A DNA stretch of 11,806 nt from Clostridia bacterium (GTDB lineage Bacteria; Bacillota; Clostridia; Christensenellales; Aristaeellaceae). The DNA lies in the NCBI GenBank assembly GCA_017620115.1, contig JAFZRB010000154.1, positions 1 to 11,806 on the forward strand. Reading direction: 5' to 3'. The stretch's first letter is position 1, and each line of letters begins with the position of its first letter. The position numbers and the translations under genes are program-made. This document shows positions 1 through 6,413 of the stretch, piece after piece. The notes below the pieces were generated by a model. That model did not search any database. It was not told the origin of the DNA and worked only from the letters and a program-made list of their open reading frames with translations.

Positions 1-1224
1 CCGCGCGAGGAGATCGAACTGAAGCCGTATGAGAAAAACGTGCAGAAAAACGTCATGATGCCGGCCATGGCCATCAAGCGCCATGTGGCTGTTGAGGAGC
101 GCGCGAAAAAGCTGGCTGAGTTCGCGGAGACCACCGAACTGAACAGGGTTGAAGACAACGGCAGCCGCATCGGCGTCATCACCTCGGGCATTTCATACAT
201 GTATGCCCGCGAGGCGCTGGGCGATCGGGTGAATTATCTCAAGCTGGGCATGGCTTATCCCATGCCGGAAAAGAAAATACGCGATTTCGCGGCGAAATGC
301 GACAGGGTGTTCGTGATCGAGGAGCTCGATCCCTTCATCGAGGAACACTGCCGGGCGCTGGGCCTCGAAGTCACCGGCAAGGACGCCTTCACGCTGCTGG
401 GCGAATACACGCCCGCGATGATCGCGAAGGCCGTGCTGGGCATTGAGCCCGTCGCCGTCGCGGAAGCGGAAGAACCCATTCCCGTGCGCCCGCCGGTCAT
501 GTGTCCCGGTTGCCCGCACCGCGGCACGTTCTATGTCCTGAAGAAGCTGGGCCTTACCGTTTCGGGCGACATCGGCTGCTATACGCTGGGCGCGGCGCAG
601 CCGCTTGCTTCGGTGGACAGCACCATCTGCATGGGCGCGTCCGTGAGCGCGGCGCTCGGCATGGCGAAGGCGCGCGGCCCCGAATTCAACAAAAAGCTGG
701 TGTCGGTCATCGGCGATTCGACCTTCATCCATTCGGGCATCACGGGCCTGATCGACATCGTTTACAACAAGGGCGCGAACACCGTTATTATCCTGGATAA
801 CTCCATCACCGGCATGACCGGCCATCAGGACAATCCCACGACCGGCAAAACCATTCGCGGCGAGGCGACCAAACAGGTCGATCTGGAGCTGCTATGCCGC
901 GCGGTGGGCGTCGAGCATGTTGTGGTGGCCGATCCATTCGATGTGAAGCGCTTCGAGCAGGTGGTGCGCGAGGAAGTGGAGCGCGACGAGCCCTCCGTCA
1001 TCATCGCGCAGAGGCCGTGCGCGCTGTTGAAGTATGTGAAGTACAGCGGCCGTTGCGTCGTGACCGACCGCTGCAAAAAGTGCAAAATGTGCATGAAGCT
1101 GGGCTGTCCGGCGATTTCCGTAAAGGACGGCGCCGTAAAGATCGATCCCAACCAGTGCAACGGCTGCGGGCTGTGCGTGAACGTGTGTCCGTTCGGCGCG
1201 ATTGAGAAGGAGGCGGAGGCATGA
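1..1224 (+). CDS. iorA: Indolepyruvate:ferredoxin oxidoreductase, alpha subunit (5'-truncated by the window edge)
   Basis: IorA carries the catalytic thiamine diphosphate and iron-sulfur clusters of the enzyme that converts aryl-pyruvates, CoA and oxidised ferredoxin to aryl-acetyl-CoA, CO2 and reduced ferredoxin in the cytoplasm. The frame is open from base 1, so the true start lies upstream. 407 residues are visible; the family usually has about 600, so roughly the first third is missing. Counting from base 1, CPGCPHRG is at 168-175, the ThDP motif runs from GDS at 238-240 to DN at 266-267, and the C-terminus has two ferredoxin-type [4Fe-4S] sites: Cys358/361/364/369 and Cys386/389/392/396. 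The stop overlaps the iorB start in an ATGA, indicating translational coupling. The internal GTG at 40 and the ATGs at 55-60 are not credible starts because homology-like sequence continues through them. Family identity is secure; preference for indole-, phenyl- or hydroxyphenylpyruvate cannot be read from sequence. Confidence 0.95.
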   Translation, partial: PREEIELKPYEKNVQKNVMMPAMAIKRHVAVEERAKKLAEFAETTELNRVEDNGSRIGVITSGISYMYAREALGDRVNYLKLGMAYPMPEKKIRDFAAKCDRVFVIEELDPFIEEHCRALGLEVTGKDAFTLLGEYTPAMIAKAVLGIEPVAVAEAEEPIPVRPPVMCPGCPHRGTFYVLKKLGLTVSGDIGCYTLGAAQPLASVDSTICMGASVSAALGMAKARGPEFNKKLVSVIGDSTFIHSGITGLIDIVYNKGANTVIILDNSITGMTGHQDNPTTGKTIRGEATKQVDLELLCRAVGVEHVVVADPFDVKRFEQVVREEVERDEPSVIIAQRPCALLKYVKYSGRCVVTDRCKKCKMCMKLGCPAISVKDGAVKIDPNQCNGCGLCVNVCPFGAIEKEAEA

Positions 1225-1790
1225 AGACGACCAACATCATGATCGTGGGCGTGGGCGGCCAGGGCACGCTGCTGGCCAGCCGCATACTGGGCAACGCGGT
1301 CATCGGAGAGGGCTACGACGTGAAGGTGTCCGAGGTGCACGGCATGAGCCAGCGCGGCGGCAGCGTCGTGACCTACGTGAAGTTCGGCGAAAAGGTTTAT
1401 TCGCCCATCATCGGGCGGGGAGAAGCCGATATCATTCTGGCGTTCGAGCTGCTCGAGGCTTACCGCTCGCTGCCGTATCTGCGCGAGGGCGGCCGCATCA
1501 TCGTGAACACACAGTCCATCGATCCGATGCCCGTCATCACCGGCGCGGCGCAGTATCCCGCGGACATCGCGGAGAAGCTGGCCGCGAAGGCGTCCGTGAC
1601 GGCCATCGACGCGCTTTCGCTGGCGAAGGAAGCCGGCAACAGCCGCGCGGTGAACGTCGTGCTGATCGGTCTGATGGCGAAGAACACCGAGATCCCCTAT
1701 GAGCGCTGGATCGAAACGCTCAAGGCCACCGTGCCGCCGAAGTTCCTCGACGTAAACCTGAAGGCGTTTGAACTGGGCTACAATAACTGA
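1221..1790 (+). CDS. iorB: Indolepyruvate:ferredoxin oxidoreductase, beta subunit
   Basis: This 189-residue protein is the small partner of IorA and matches the pyruvate:ferredoxin oxidoreductase gamma-type domain. Family signatures are the glycine-rich GVGGQGTLLASRIL near residues 10-23 and VHGMSQRGGSV around residue 40, both characteristic of IorB/KorC-type subunits. The length fits the usual 190-200 residues. The start codon lies inside the iorA stop (ATGA), and an AG-rich stretch (GAAGGAGGCGGAGGC) at the end of iorA supplies the ribosome binding site. Together with IorA it should form the heteromeric oxidoreductase. The assignment is strong because both subunits occur in the expected order; substrate range remains inferred. 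Confidence 0.95.
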   Translation: MKTTNIMIVGVGGQGTLLASRILGNAVIGEGYDVKVSEVHGMSQRGGSVVTYVKFGEKVYSPIIGRGEADIILAFELLEAYRSLPYLREGGRIIVNTQSIDPMPVITGAAQYPADIAEKLAAKASVTAIDALSLAKEAGNSRAVNVVLIGLMAKNTEIPYERWIETLKATVPPKFLDVNLKAFELGYNN

Positions 1791-1808
1791 CAAACAGAGG
1801 AGGAGAGT

Positions 1809-3113
1809 ATGGCGTATTTACACAAGGAAATTGAAACAATGCCGCGCGAGGCGCTGAAAAAGCTGCAGAGCGAACGCCTCGTCGCGCAGGTGAAACGGAG
1901 CTACGAAAACGTCGAGTGCTTCAGAAAGCGCATGGACGAGGCCGGCCTGAAGCCAGAGGATATTCATGGCGTCGAGGATCTGAGCAGACTGCCTTTCTCT
2001 TATAAGAAAGATCTGCGCGATTATTATCCCTACGGGCTGTTCGCTGAGCCGATGAAAAACATCCGCCGGGTGCACGCCTCCTCGGGCACCACGGGCAAGC
2101 GTATCGTGGTGGGCTACACGAAGAATGATCTGGATATGTGGTCCGACTGCGTGGCGCGTATGCTCACGGCCATCGGCATGGATGAAAACGACATCATCCA
2201 GGTATCATTCGGCTACGGCCTGTTCACGGGCGGTTTCGGGCTGCACGGCGGCGCGGAGCAGATCGGCGCGACGGTAATTCCCATGTCGTCCGGCAACACG
2301 GCGCTGCAGATTCAGACCATGATCGACTTCAAGGCGACGGCGCTGTGCTGCACGCCGTCCTACGCGATGTATCTGGGCGAGGAGATCGAGCGGCAGGGGC
2401 TGAAGGATCAGCTCAGCCTGAAATATGGCATCTTCGGCGCGGAACCCTGGACGGAGGACATGCGCCTCCAGATCGAGGACAAACTGGGCCTCAAGGCGTA
2501 TGATATCTACGGCCTGAGCGAAGTGCTGGGCCCGGGCGTATCCTGCGAATGCGAATGCCAGGCGGGCATGCACGTCTGGGAGGACAGCTTCATCCCGGAG
2601 ATCATCGATCCGGATACCGGCGAGGTGTTGCCGGAGGGCTCGATGGGCGAATTGGTGTTCACGTCGCTCACAAAAGAAGGCTTCCCGGTCATCCGCTACC
2701 GCACGCGCGATATCTGCTCGCTGAACTACGAGCCCTGCGCCTGCGGCCGCACGCACCTTCGCATGAACAAGCCCCGCGGCCGCAGCGACGATATGCTCAT
2801 CATCCGCGGCGTGAACGTGTTCCCCTCGCAGATCGAGGAAGTGCTGCTGAAGGTCAGCGGCGGCGAGATCACGCCGAATTATCAGATCGTGGTGGATCGC
2901 GTGAACAACACCGACACCTTCGACGTGAACGTGGAGATGAGCGAGCGCCTGTTCGCGGACGACGTGAAGTCCATCGAGCGCATCGAGAAGATAATCACCT
3001 CGGAACTGCGGAGCATGCTGGGCATCGGCGCGAAGGTGCATCTGGTGAACCCCAAAACCATCGCGCGCAGCGAAGGCAAGGCGAAGCGAGTCATCGACAA
3101 CCGCAAGCTGTAA
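1809..3113 (+). CDS. paaK: Phenylacetate-CoA ligase family protein (aryl-acetate:CoA ligase, AMP-forming)
   Basis: This adenylate-forming enzyme interconverts phenylacetate or related aryl-acetates, ATP and CoA with the aryl-acetyl-CoA thioester, AMP and pyrophosphate. At 434 residues it has normal PaaK length. The phosphate-binding loop SSGTTGKR is at 91-98. DIYGLSEVLGPG and YRTRDI in the middle are adenylate-forming core motifs, and GRSDDMLIIRGVNVFPSQIEE opens the C-terminal lid domain. A cysteine-rich patch (CECEC, then CACG further on) may bind a metal, which is inference. It begins 18 bases after iorB behind AGAGGAGGAGAG. Next to IorAB it probably handles the aryl-acetyl-CoA product, either activating aryl-acetate or, running in reverse, conserving energy. 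Direction and exact aryl substrate are not evident. Confidence 0.92.
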   Translation: MAYLHKEIETMPREALKKLQSERLVAQVKRSYENVECFRKRMDEAGLKPEDIHGVEDLSRLPFSYKKDLRDYYPYGLFAEPMKNIRRVHASSGTTGKRIVVGYTKNDLDMWSDCVARMLTAIGMDENDIIQVSFGYGLFTGGFGLHGGAEQIGATVIPMSSGNTALQIQTMIDFKATALCCTPSYAMYLGEEIERQGLKDQLSLKYGIFGAEPWTEDMRLQIEDKLGLKAYDIYGLSEVLGPGVSCECECQAGMHVWEDSFIPEIIDPDTGEVLPEGSMGELVFTSLTKEGFPVIRYRTRDICSLNYEPCACGRTHLRMNKPRGRSDDMLIIRGVNVFPSQIEEVLLKVSGGEITPNYQIVVDRVNNTDTFDVNVEMSERLFADDVKSIERIEKIITSELRSMLGIGAKVHLVNPKTIARSEGKAKRVIDNRKL

Positions 3114-3126
3114 AGGAGGGCACGGC

Positions 3127-3558
3127 ATGATTATCAAACAGCTATCCGCTTTTATAGAGAACAAGCAGGGCCGGCTGGCCGAGGCCATGAGGACGCTTTC
3201 CGATAACGGCATCGACATAAGCGCGCTCTCGCTGGCCGACACAGCCGATTACGGCGTGCTCAGGCTGATCGTCAGCGACCCGCAGAAGGGCCGGGATGTG
3301 CTGACGGAGAGCGGCGTCGTGGTGAAGATCACCGATGTCATCGCGGCGGTCATGGACGACGTGCCCGGCGGCGCGGCGCGCATCATATCGCTGCTGGCCG
3401 AAGGCGGCGTGGGCGTGGAATACATGTACGCCTGCATCGGCCGCGTGAACGGCAAGGCGCTCATGGTGATGCGCGTGGACGACGTCGAGAAAACCGAGCG
3501 TATTTTCTCAGAGAACAACCTCTCGGACATCCGGCCGGAGGATGTCTACCGCATCTGA
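3127..3558 (+). CDS. Tandem ACT-domain protein, probable amino acid sensor
   Basis: This 143-residue protein consists of two ACT-like beta-alpha-beta-beta-alpha-beta units and nothing else. The first unit (about residues 1-70) opens with a hydrophobic strand and the ENKQGRLAEA loop, the usual ligand-contact position of ACT domains; the second (about 71-143) has the equivalent VPGGAARIISLLAEGGVGVEYMY-like region. No catalytic domain, membrane segment or DNA-binding motif is visible. It starts 13 bases after the ligase stop, with AAAGGAGGG as ribosome binding site. ACT domains commonly bind amino acids, so a role as a sensor or partner protein for this operon is plausible, with an aromatic amino acid the obvious ligand to suspect. 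That role is inferred from context only. Confidence 0.88.
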   Translation: MIIKQLSAFIENKQGRLAEAMRTLSDNGIDISALSLADTADYGVLRLIVSDPQKGRDVLTESGVVVKITDVIAAVMDDVPGGAARIISLLAEGGVGVEYMYACIGRVNGKALMVMRVDDVEKTERIFSENNLSDIRPEDVYRI

Positions 3559-3578
3559 CAGATTGGGAGGGAAAGGGC

Positions 3579-4769
3579 ATGGAATTTCACATTTCAAACC
3601 GCATGAGCGCCATTCGCGGCTCGGCCATCCGCGAAATCTTCAAGGCGGCGGCTGATCCGTCGGTCATCTCGCTGGCGGGCGGCAATCCTGCGCCCGAACT
3701 GTTTCCGAACGAGCAGCTCGCTGAAATCGCGCAGGATCTGCTCAAAAACCAGCCGGTGCTGTCGCTGCAGTACGGCGTGACCGAGGGCTACACGCCGCTG
3801 CGCGAGGCCGTGAAGGCGCGCCTCAGGGAGAAAGAGCACATCGACCGCGAGGGCGACGACGTCATCATCGTGACCGGCGGCCAGCAGGGTATCGAGCTGA
3901 GCACCAAGTCGCTGGTAAACGAGGGGGATACGGTCATCGTCGAGGAGCCCAGCTTCATCGGCGCGATGAACGCCTTCCGCTCCTATGGCGCGCACCTGGT
4001 GGGCGTGGCCATGGATGAGGACGGCATGAATATCGGGGCGCTGGAAAAAGCCATCGCCGAGAACGACAATGTGCGCGTGATCTACACCATTCCCACCTTC
4101 CAGAACCCGATGGGCGCTACGATGAGCGTGGAAAAGCGACGGGCGCTCTACGAGGTGGCGAAGAAGCACGGCATCGTCATCATCGAAGACAATCCCTATG
4201 GCGAGCTGACGTTCGATGGCACGAAGCTGCCCACGATCAAGTCGATGGATACCGAGGGCCTGGTCATCTACTGCGGCTCGTTCTCGAAGATCCTTGCGCC
4301 GGGCCTGCGCGTCGGCTTTATGTGCGCGGACAAGGCGATCGTCCAGAAGGCCGTCGTGGCGAAGCAGGTGTCCGACGTGCACACCGCCATGCTGCCTCAG
4401 CTGCTGGCTTATGAGTTCATGAAGCGTTTCGACATCGACGCGCTCATCGTGAAGATGCGCGCCAACTACGCCCACAAGTGCGGCACCATGCTGGACGCGA
4501 TCGACAGGTATTTCCCGGCGGGCGTGTTCCACACGACGCCCAGGGGCGGCCTGTTCGTCTGGTGCGATCTGGGACACGGCGTCGATACGCTCAAGCTGGC
4601 GCCCAGGGCCACGGCGAACAAGGTGGTCTACGTGCCGGGCAACACGTTCATGGTGGATATGAACAAGCCCTGCAGCGCGCTGCGCCTCAACTACTCGACG
4701 ATGACCGACGAGCGCATCGTCGAGGGCGTGAGACGGCTGGGGGAAATCTTCGGCGAAGTCATTCGGTAA
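3579..4769 (+). CDS. PLP-dependent aminotransferase, class I/II (aromatic or 2-aminoadipate aminotransferase-like)
   Basis: This fold-type I aminotransferase of 396 residues transfers an amino group to or from a 2-oxo acid using pyridoxal phosphate. Recognisable elements are LAGGNPAPELFP near the N-terminus, QYGVTEGYTPLREAV, the cofactor-phosphate region GGQQGIEL, PTFQNPMG, the pyridine-binding Asp204 and Tyr207 in EDNPYGEL, the Schiff-base Lys237 in GSFSKI, and the carboxylate-binding Arg369 in ALRLNYS. It lacks the GntR-type helix-turn-helix of MocR regulators, so it is an enzyme. It starts 20 bases after the ACT gene with a GGGAGGG ribosome binding site and is the last gene before a strong terminator. 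Beside IorAB it most likely deaminates aromatic amino acids to aryl-pyruvates. A 2-aminoadipate or branched-chain substrate cannot be excluded. Confidence 0.93.
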   Translation: MEFHISNRMSAIRGSAIREIFKAAADPSVISLAGGNPAPELFPNEQLAEIAQDLLKNQPVLSLQYGVTEGYTPLREAVKARLREKEHIDREGDDVIIVTGGQQGIELSTKSLVNEGDTVIVEEPSFIGAMNAFRSYGAHLVGVAMDEDGMNIGALEKAIAENDNVRVIYTIPTFQNPMGATMSVEKRRALYEVAKKHGIVIIEDNPYGELTFDGTKLPTIKSMDTEGLVIYCGSFSKILAPGLRVGFMCADKAIVQKAVVAKQVSDVHTAMLPQLLAYEFMKRFDIDALIVKMRANYAHKCGTMLDAIDRYFPAGVFHTTPRGGLFVWCDLGHGVDTLKLAPRATANKVVYVPGNTFMVDMNKPCSALRLNYSTMTDERIVEGVRRLGEIFGEVIR

Positions 4770-4786
4770 ATGTGGAATCCGTATTT

Positions 4787-4813
4787 GAGCGTGGCTTGCC
4801 ACGCTCTTTTTTT
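4787..4813 (+). terminator. Intrinsic terminator of the aromatic 2-oxo-acid operon
   Basis: An eight-base-pair perfect stem (GAGCGTGG / CCACGCTC) with loop CTTG is followed at once by seven T residues. It lies 17 bases after the aminotransferase stop, the textbook position and form of a rho-independent terminator. It ends only 15 bases before the next start codon, so it may also control read-through into the metallohydrolase gene. Confidence 0.92.
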
Positions 4814-4828
4814 GAAAGGCAGGGACCA

Positions 4829-5767
4829 ATGGCTGGAATTGATATGACAGGCTGGCCCGCGCTGAGCGACGAGGCGCGGCTGACCGTGCTGGAATGCGTC
4901 GACACGCTCGCGCGCGAGGCGGAGAAGCGGGGGCGTTCGCCGGATGATGTGATCGAGGCGGCGGGGCCGTTCGGCCGCGCGTTCGGGCAGTACCGCGGCT
5001 CGGCGTTCCGCGCGCGCGTGTCCCGCCATGAGGCGGCGAGCGGCGCGCAGGTTTTTCTCATCGAGCCGCCGATCGGGTGCAGCCTGTGCCTGATCGGGAC
5101 GGACGACGCGATTGTGATGATCGACAGCGGCTTCGCCTGCTGCCGCGAAGAACTGACGGACGCCGTCCGCGCCGCGCTGCCGGATTTCGACGCGCGCCGA
5201 AAGGTCATGCTGCTGACGCACGCGGATATCGACCACTCGGGTCTCGGGGATCTGGCCGATGAAATATGGATGAGCCGGAAATGCGCGGACGGCTTCGCCT
5301 GCGAGGCGCATGGAGGCCCCAACCTGCGCGAGCGCGACGTGATCCAGGGCGCTTATGAGCGCATGATCAAGCGGCTTTCCGGCTATGTCACGCCGCCGAT
5401 TCAAAAGATGCGCGCCATCGGCGGAACGCCACAGCGGTATGAACAGCCGCTCACGCGCATCGGCGACGTGGCGGTGGGCGGCCTGCGCTTTGAGGCGTGG
5501 GAAGGCCGAGGCGGCCACGCGGCGGGCGAGTGCGTGTTTCTCGAACGGACGCAGAGAATCGCTTTTACGGGCGACGTGTTCTGCAATCTGAAGGCGTTGA
5601 CGCCGGAGCAGGCCGCCTTCAACGCGCTGAGCCCGCGCCTGCTCGGTTCGGTGGACGACGACAAAGCGGTGGCCGGCGAAGAGCGCAAGGCTGTCTTCCG
5701 GCTGCTGGGAGAAGGGACATGGCAGGTGTTCGGCGGCCACGGCGGCGTGAAGCTGTGGGAAGGCTAA
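4829..5767 (+). CDS. Metallo-beta-lactamase-fold hydrolase
   Basis: This 312-residue protein has a helical N-terminal section of about 70 residues followed by a metallo-beta-lactamase fold. Candidate metal ligands are the HADIDHSG motif (His131, Asp133, Asp135, His136), His230 in GGHAAGE, Asp249 in FTGDVF and His304 in GGHGG near the C-terminus. The second histidine of the standard HxHxDH motif is replaced by aspartate. Cysteines cluster in GCSLCLIG and CC before the motif. The start at 4829 is chosen because GGCAGGG stands just upstream; the same frame stays open back into the aminotransferase gene, but that is a reading-frame shadow. Family members hydrolyse thioesters, lactones, nucleic acids or phosphonates, or act as flavodiiron-like modules; the substrate here is unknown. 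The terminator directly upstream separates it from the preceding operon, and it converges on the HD-domain gene. Confidence 0.88.
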   Translation: MAGIDMTGWPALSDEARLTVLECVDTLAREAEKRGRSPDDVIEAAGPFGRAFGQYRGSAFRARVSRHEAASGAQVFLIEPPIGCSLCLIGTDDAIVMIDSGFACCREELTDAVRAALPDFDARRKVMLLTHADIDHSGLGDLADEIWMSRKCADGFACEAHGGPNLRERDVIQGAYERMIKRLSGYVTPPIQKMRAIGGTPQRYEQPLTRIGDVAVGGLRFEAWEGRGGHAAGECVFLERTQRIAFTGDVFCNLKALTPEQAAFNALSPRLLGSVDDDKAVAGEERKAVFRLLGEGTWQVFGGHGGVKLWEG

Positions 5768-5790
5768 AAAAGTCGCACGGAAACCGGGTT

Positions 5791-6402
5791 TTACGCCTTG
5801 CCCTTCAGCCAGCTGTGCGCCGCCGTCCAGTTGACGTGCGGGCAGAGCAGGCCGCCGCTTTCCATCATATAGTCCATGAAGGCGAGGCATGCGGCGTCGA
5901 GAGAGCGCTCGAGGGCCGCGTTGACGATTTCAAAGTAGGGCGGCGTGCCGGCCTGATCCCACGCCAGCTTGTCGGCGATGAACAGCGCCATGTCGCAGGG
6001 CGAAGCGCCCTCCCGCAGCGTGGTATGGCATTCGATGGGCGAGAGGATATCCTCGTCTGAAACGCCGAAATACTCCGAAGCGACCATGCGCGACAGGCGC
6101 TGGTGCAGCAGGAAGCTGTAACGCCGCTCGGCTTCGCAGAGGGGCAGGGCGCGCGACTGAGCATATGAGAGCATATCGGCCGGCGCGATCACGGCGCTGA
6201 TGTCGTGCAGGTATCCCGCGGCCTCGCAGGCGTGCGGATCCAGCCCGAAGCGCGCGGCGATGCCGCGGTTGAACTGCGCGACCGCCGCCACGTGACGGAA
6301 GGTTTTCGTTTTGCCGTTGGCTTCCAGAAGGTTCTGAACGTCGGATGACAGACTGCCGGTGAGCGCGGGCAGTCTGACATAGGGGAATGCGTCGAAGAAC
6401 AT
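5791..6402 (-). CDS. HD-domain phosphohydrolase, YqeK-like
   Basis: This 203-residue protein carries the full set of HD-superfamily metal ligands in YqeK order: His37 in the RHV segment, His66-Asp67 in GYLHDIS, His100 in LLHQ, His126 in ECHTT and Asp144 in ADKLAWD. YqeK enzymes hydrolyse diadenosine tetraphosphate symmetrically to ADP, but this copy is longer at the N-terminus (about 33 residues before the first ligand) and its C-terminal part diverges, so another nucleotide or phosphate ester is possible. The start at 6402 is chosen for AAAGGAG with six-base spacing; the same frame stays open upstream through the transporter gene, but that extension is a shadow. It begins 11 bases after the transporter stop, with its ribosome binding site overlapping that stop codon, so the two are co-transcribed. 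It does not sit beside nadD or rsfS, the usual yqeK neighbours. Confidence 0.85.
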   Translation of the reverse strand: MFFDAFPYVRLPALTGSLSSDVQNLLEANGKTKTFRHVAAVAQFNRGIAARFGLDPHACEAAGYLHDISAVIAPADMLSYAQSRALPLCEAERRYSFLLHQRLSRMVASEYFGVSDEDILSPIECHTTLREGASPCDMALFIADKLAWDQAGTPPYFEIVNAALERSLDAACLAFMDYMMESGGLLCPHVNWTAAHSWLKGKA

Positions 6403-6413
6403 GGGGAACTCCT

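Noticed and set aside
2205..3242. A 345-residue minus-strand frame opposite the CoA ligase and ACT genes
   Set aside because: It spans two real plus-strand genes and their ribosome binding site, has biased composition and no motif.
4478..4828. Upstream extension of the metallohydrolase frame into the aminotransferase gene
   Set aside because: The extension overlaps conserved aminotransferase sequence and runs through the terminator. The ATG at 4829 has a ribosome binding site and begins plausible protein.
3594..4829. A 411-residue minus-strand frame opposite the aminotransferase
   Set aside because: The plus strand has every PLP aminotransferase motif. The antisense product is His/Arg/Ala-rich and has no recognisable fold.
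5768..5790. Possible terminator between the convergent metallohydrolase and HD genes
   Set aside because: Only a weak AAACC/GGTTT pairing can be drawn in 23 bases and there is no convincing stem with a T-tract.
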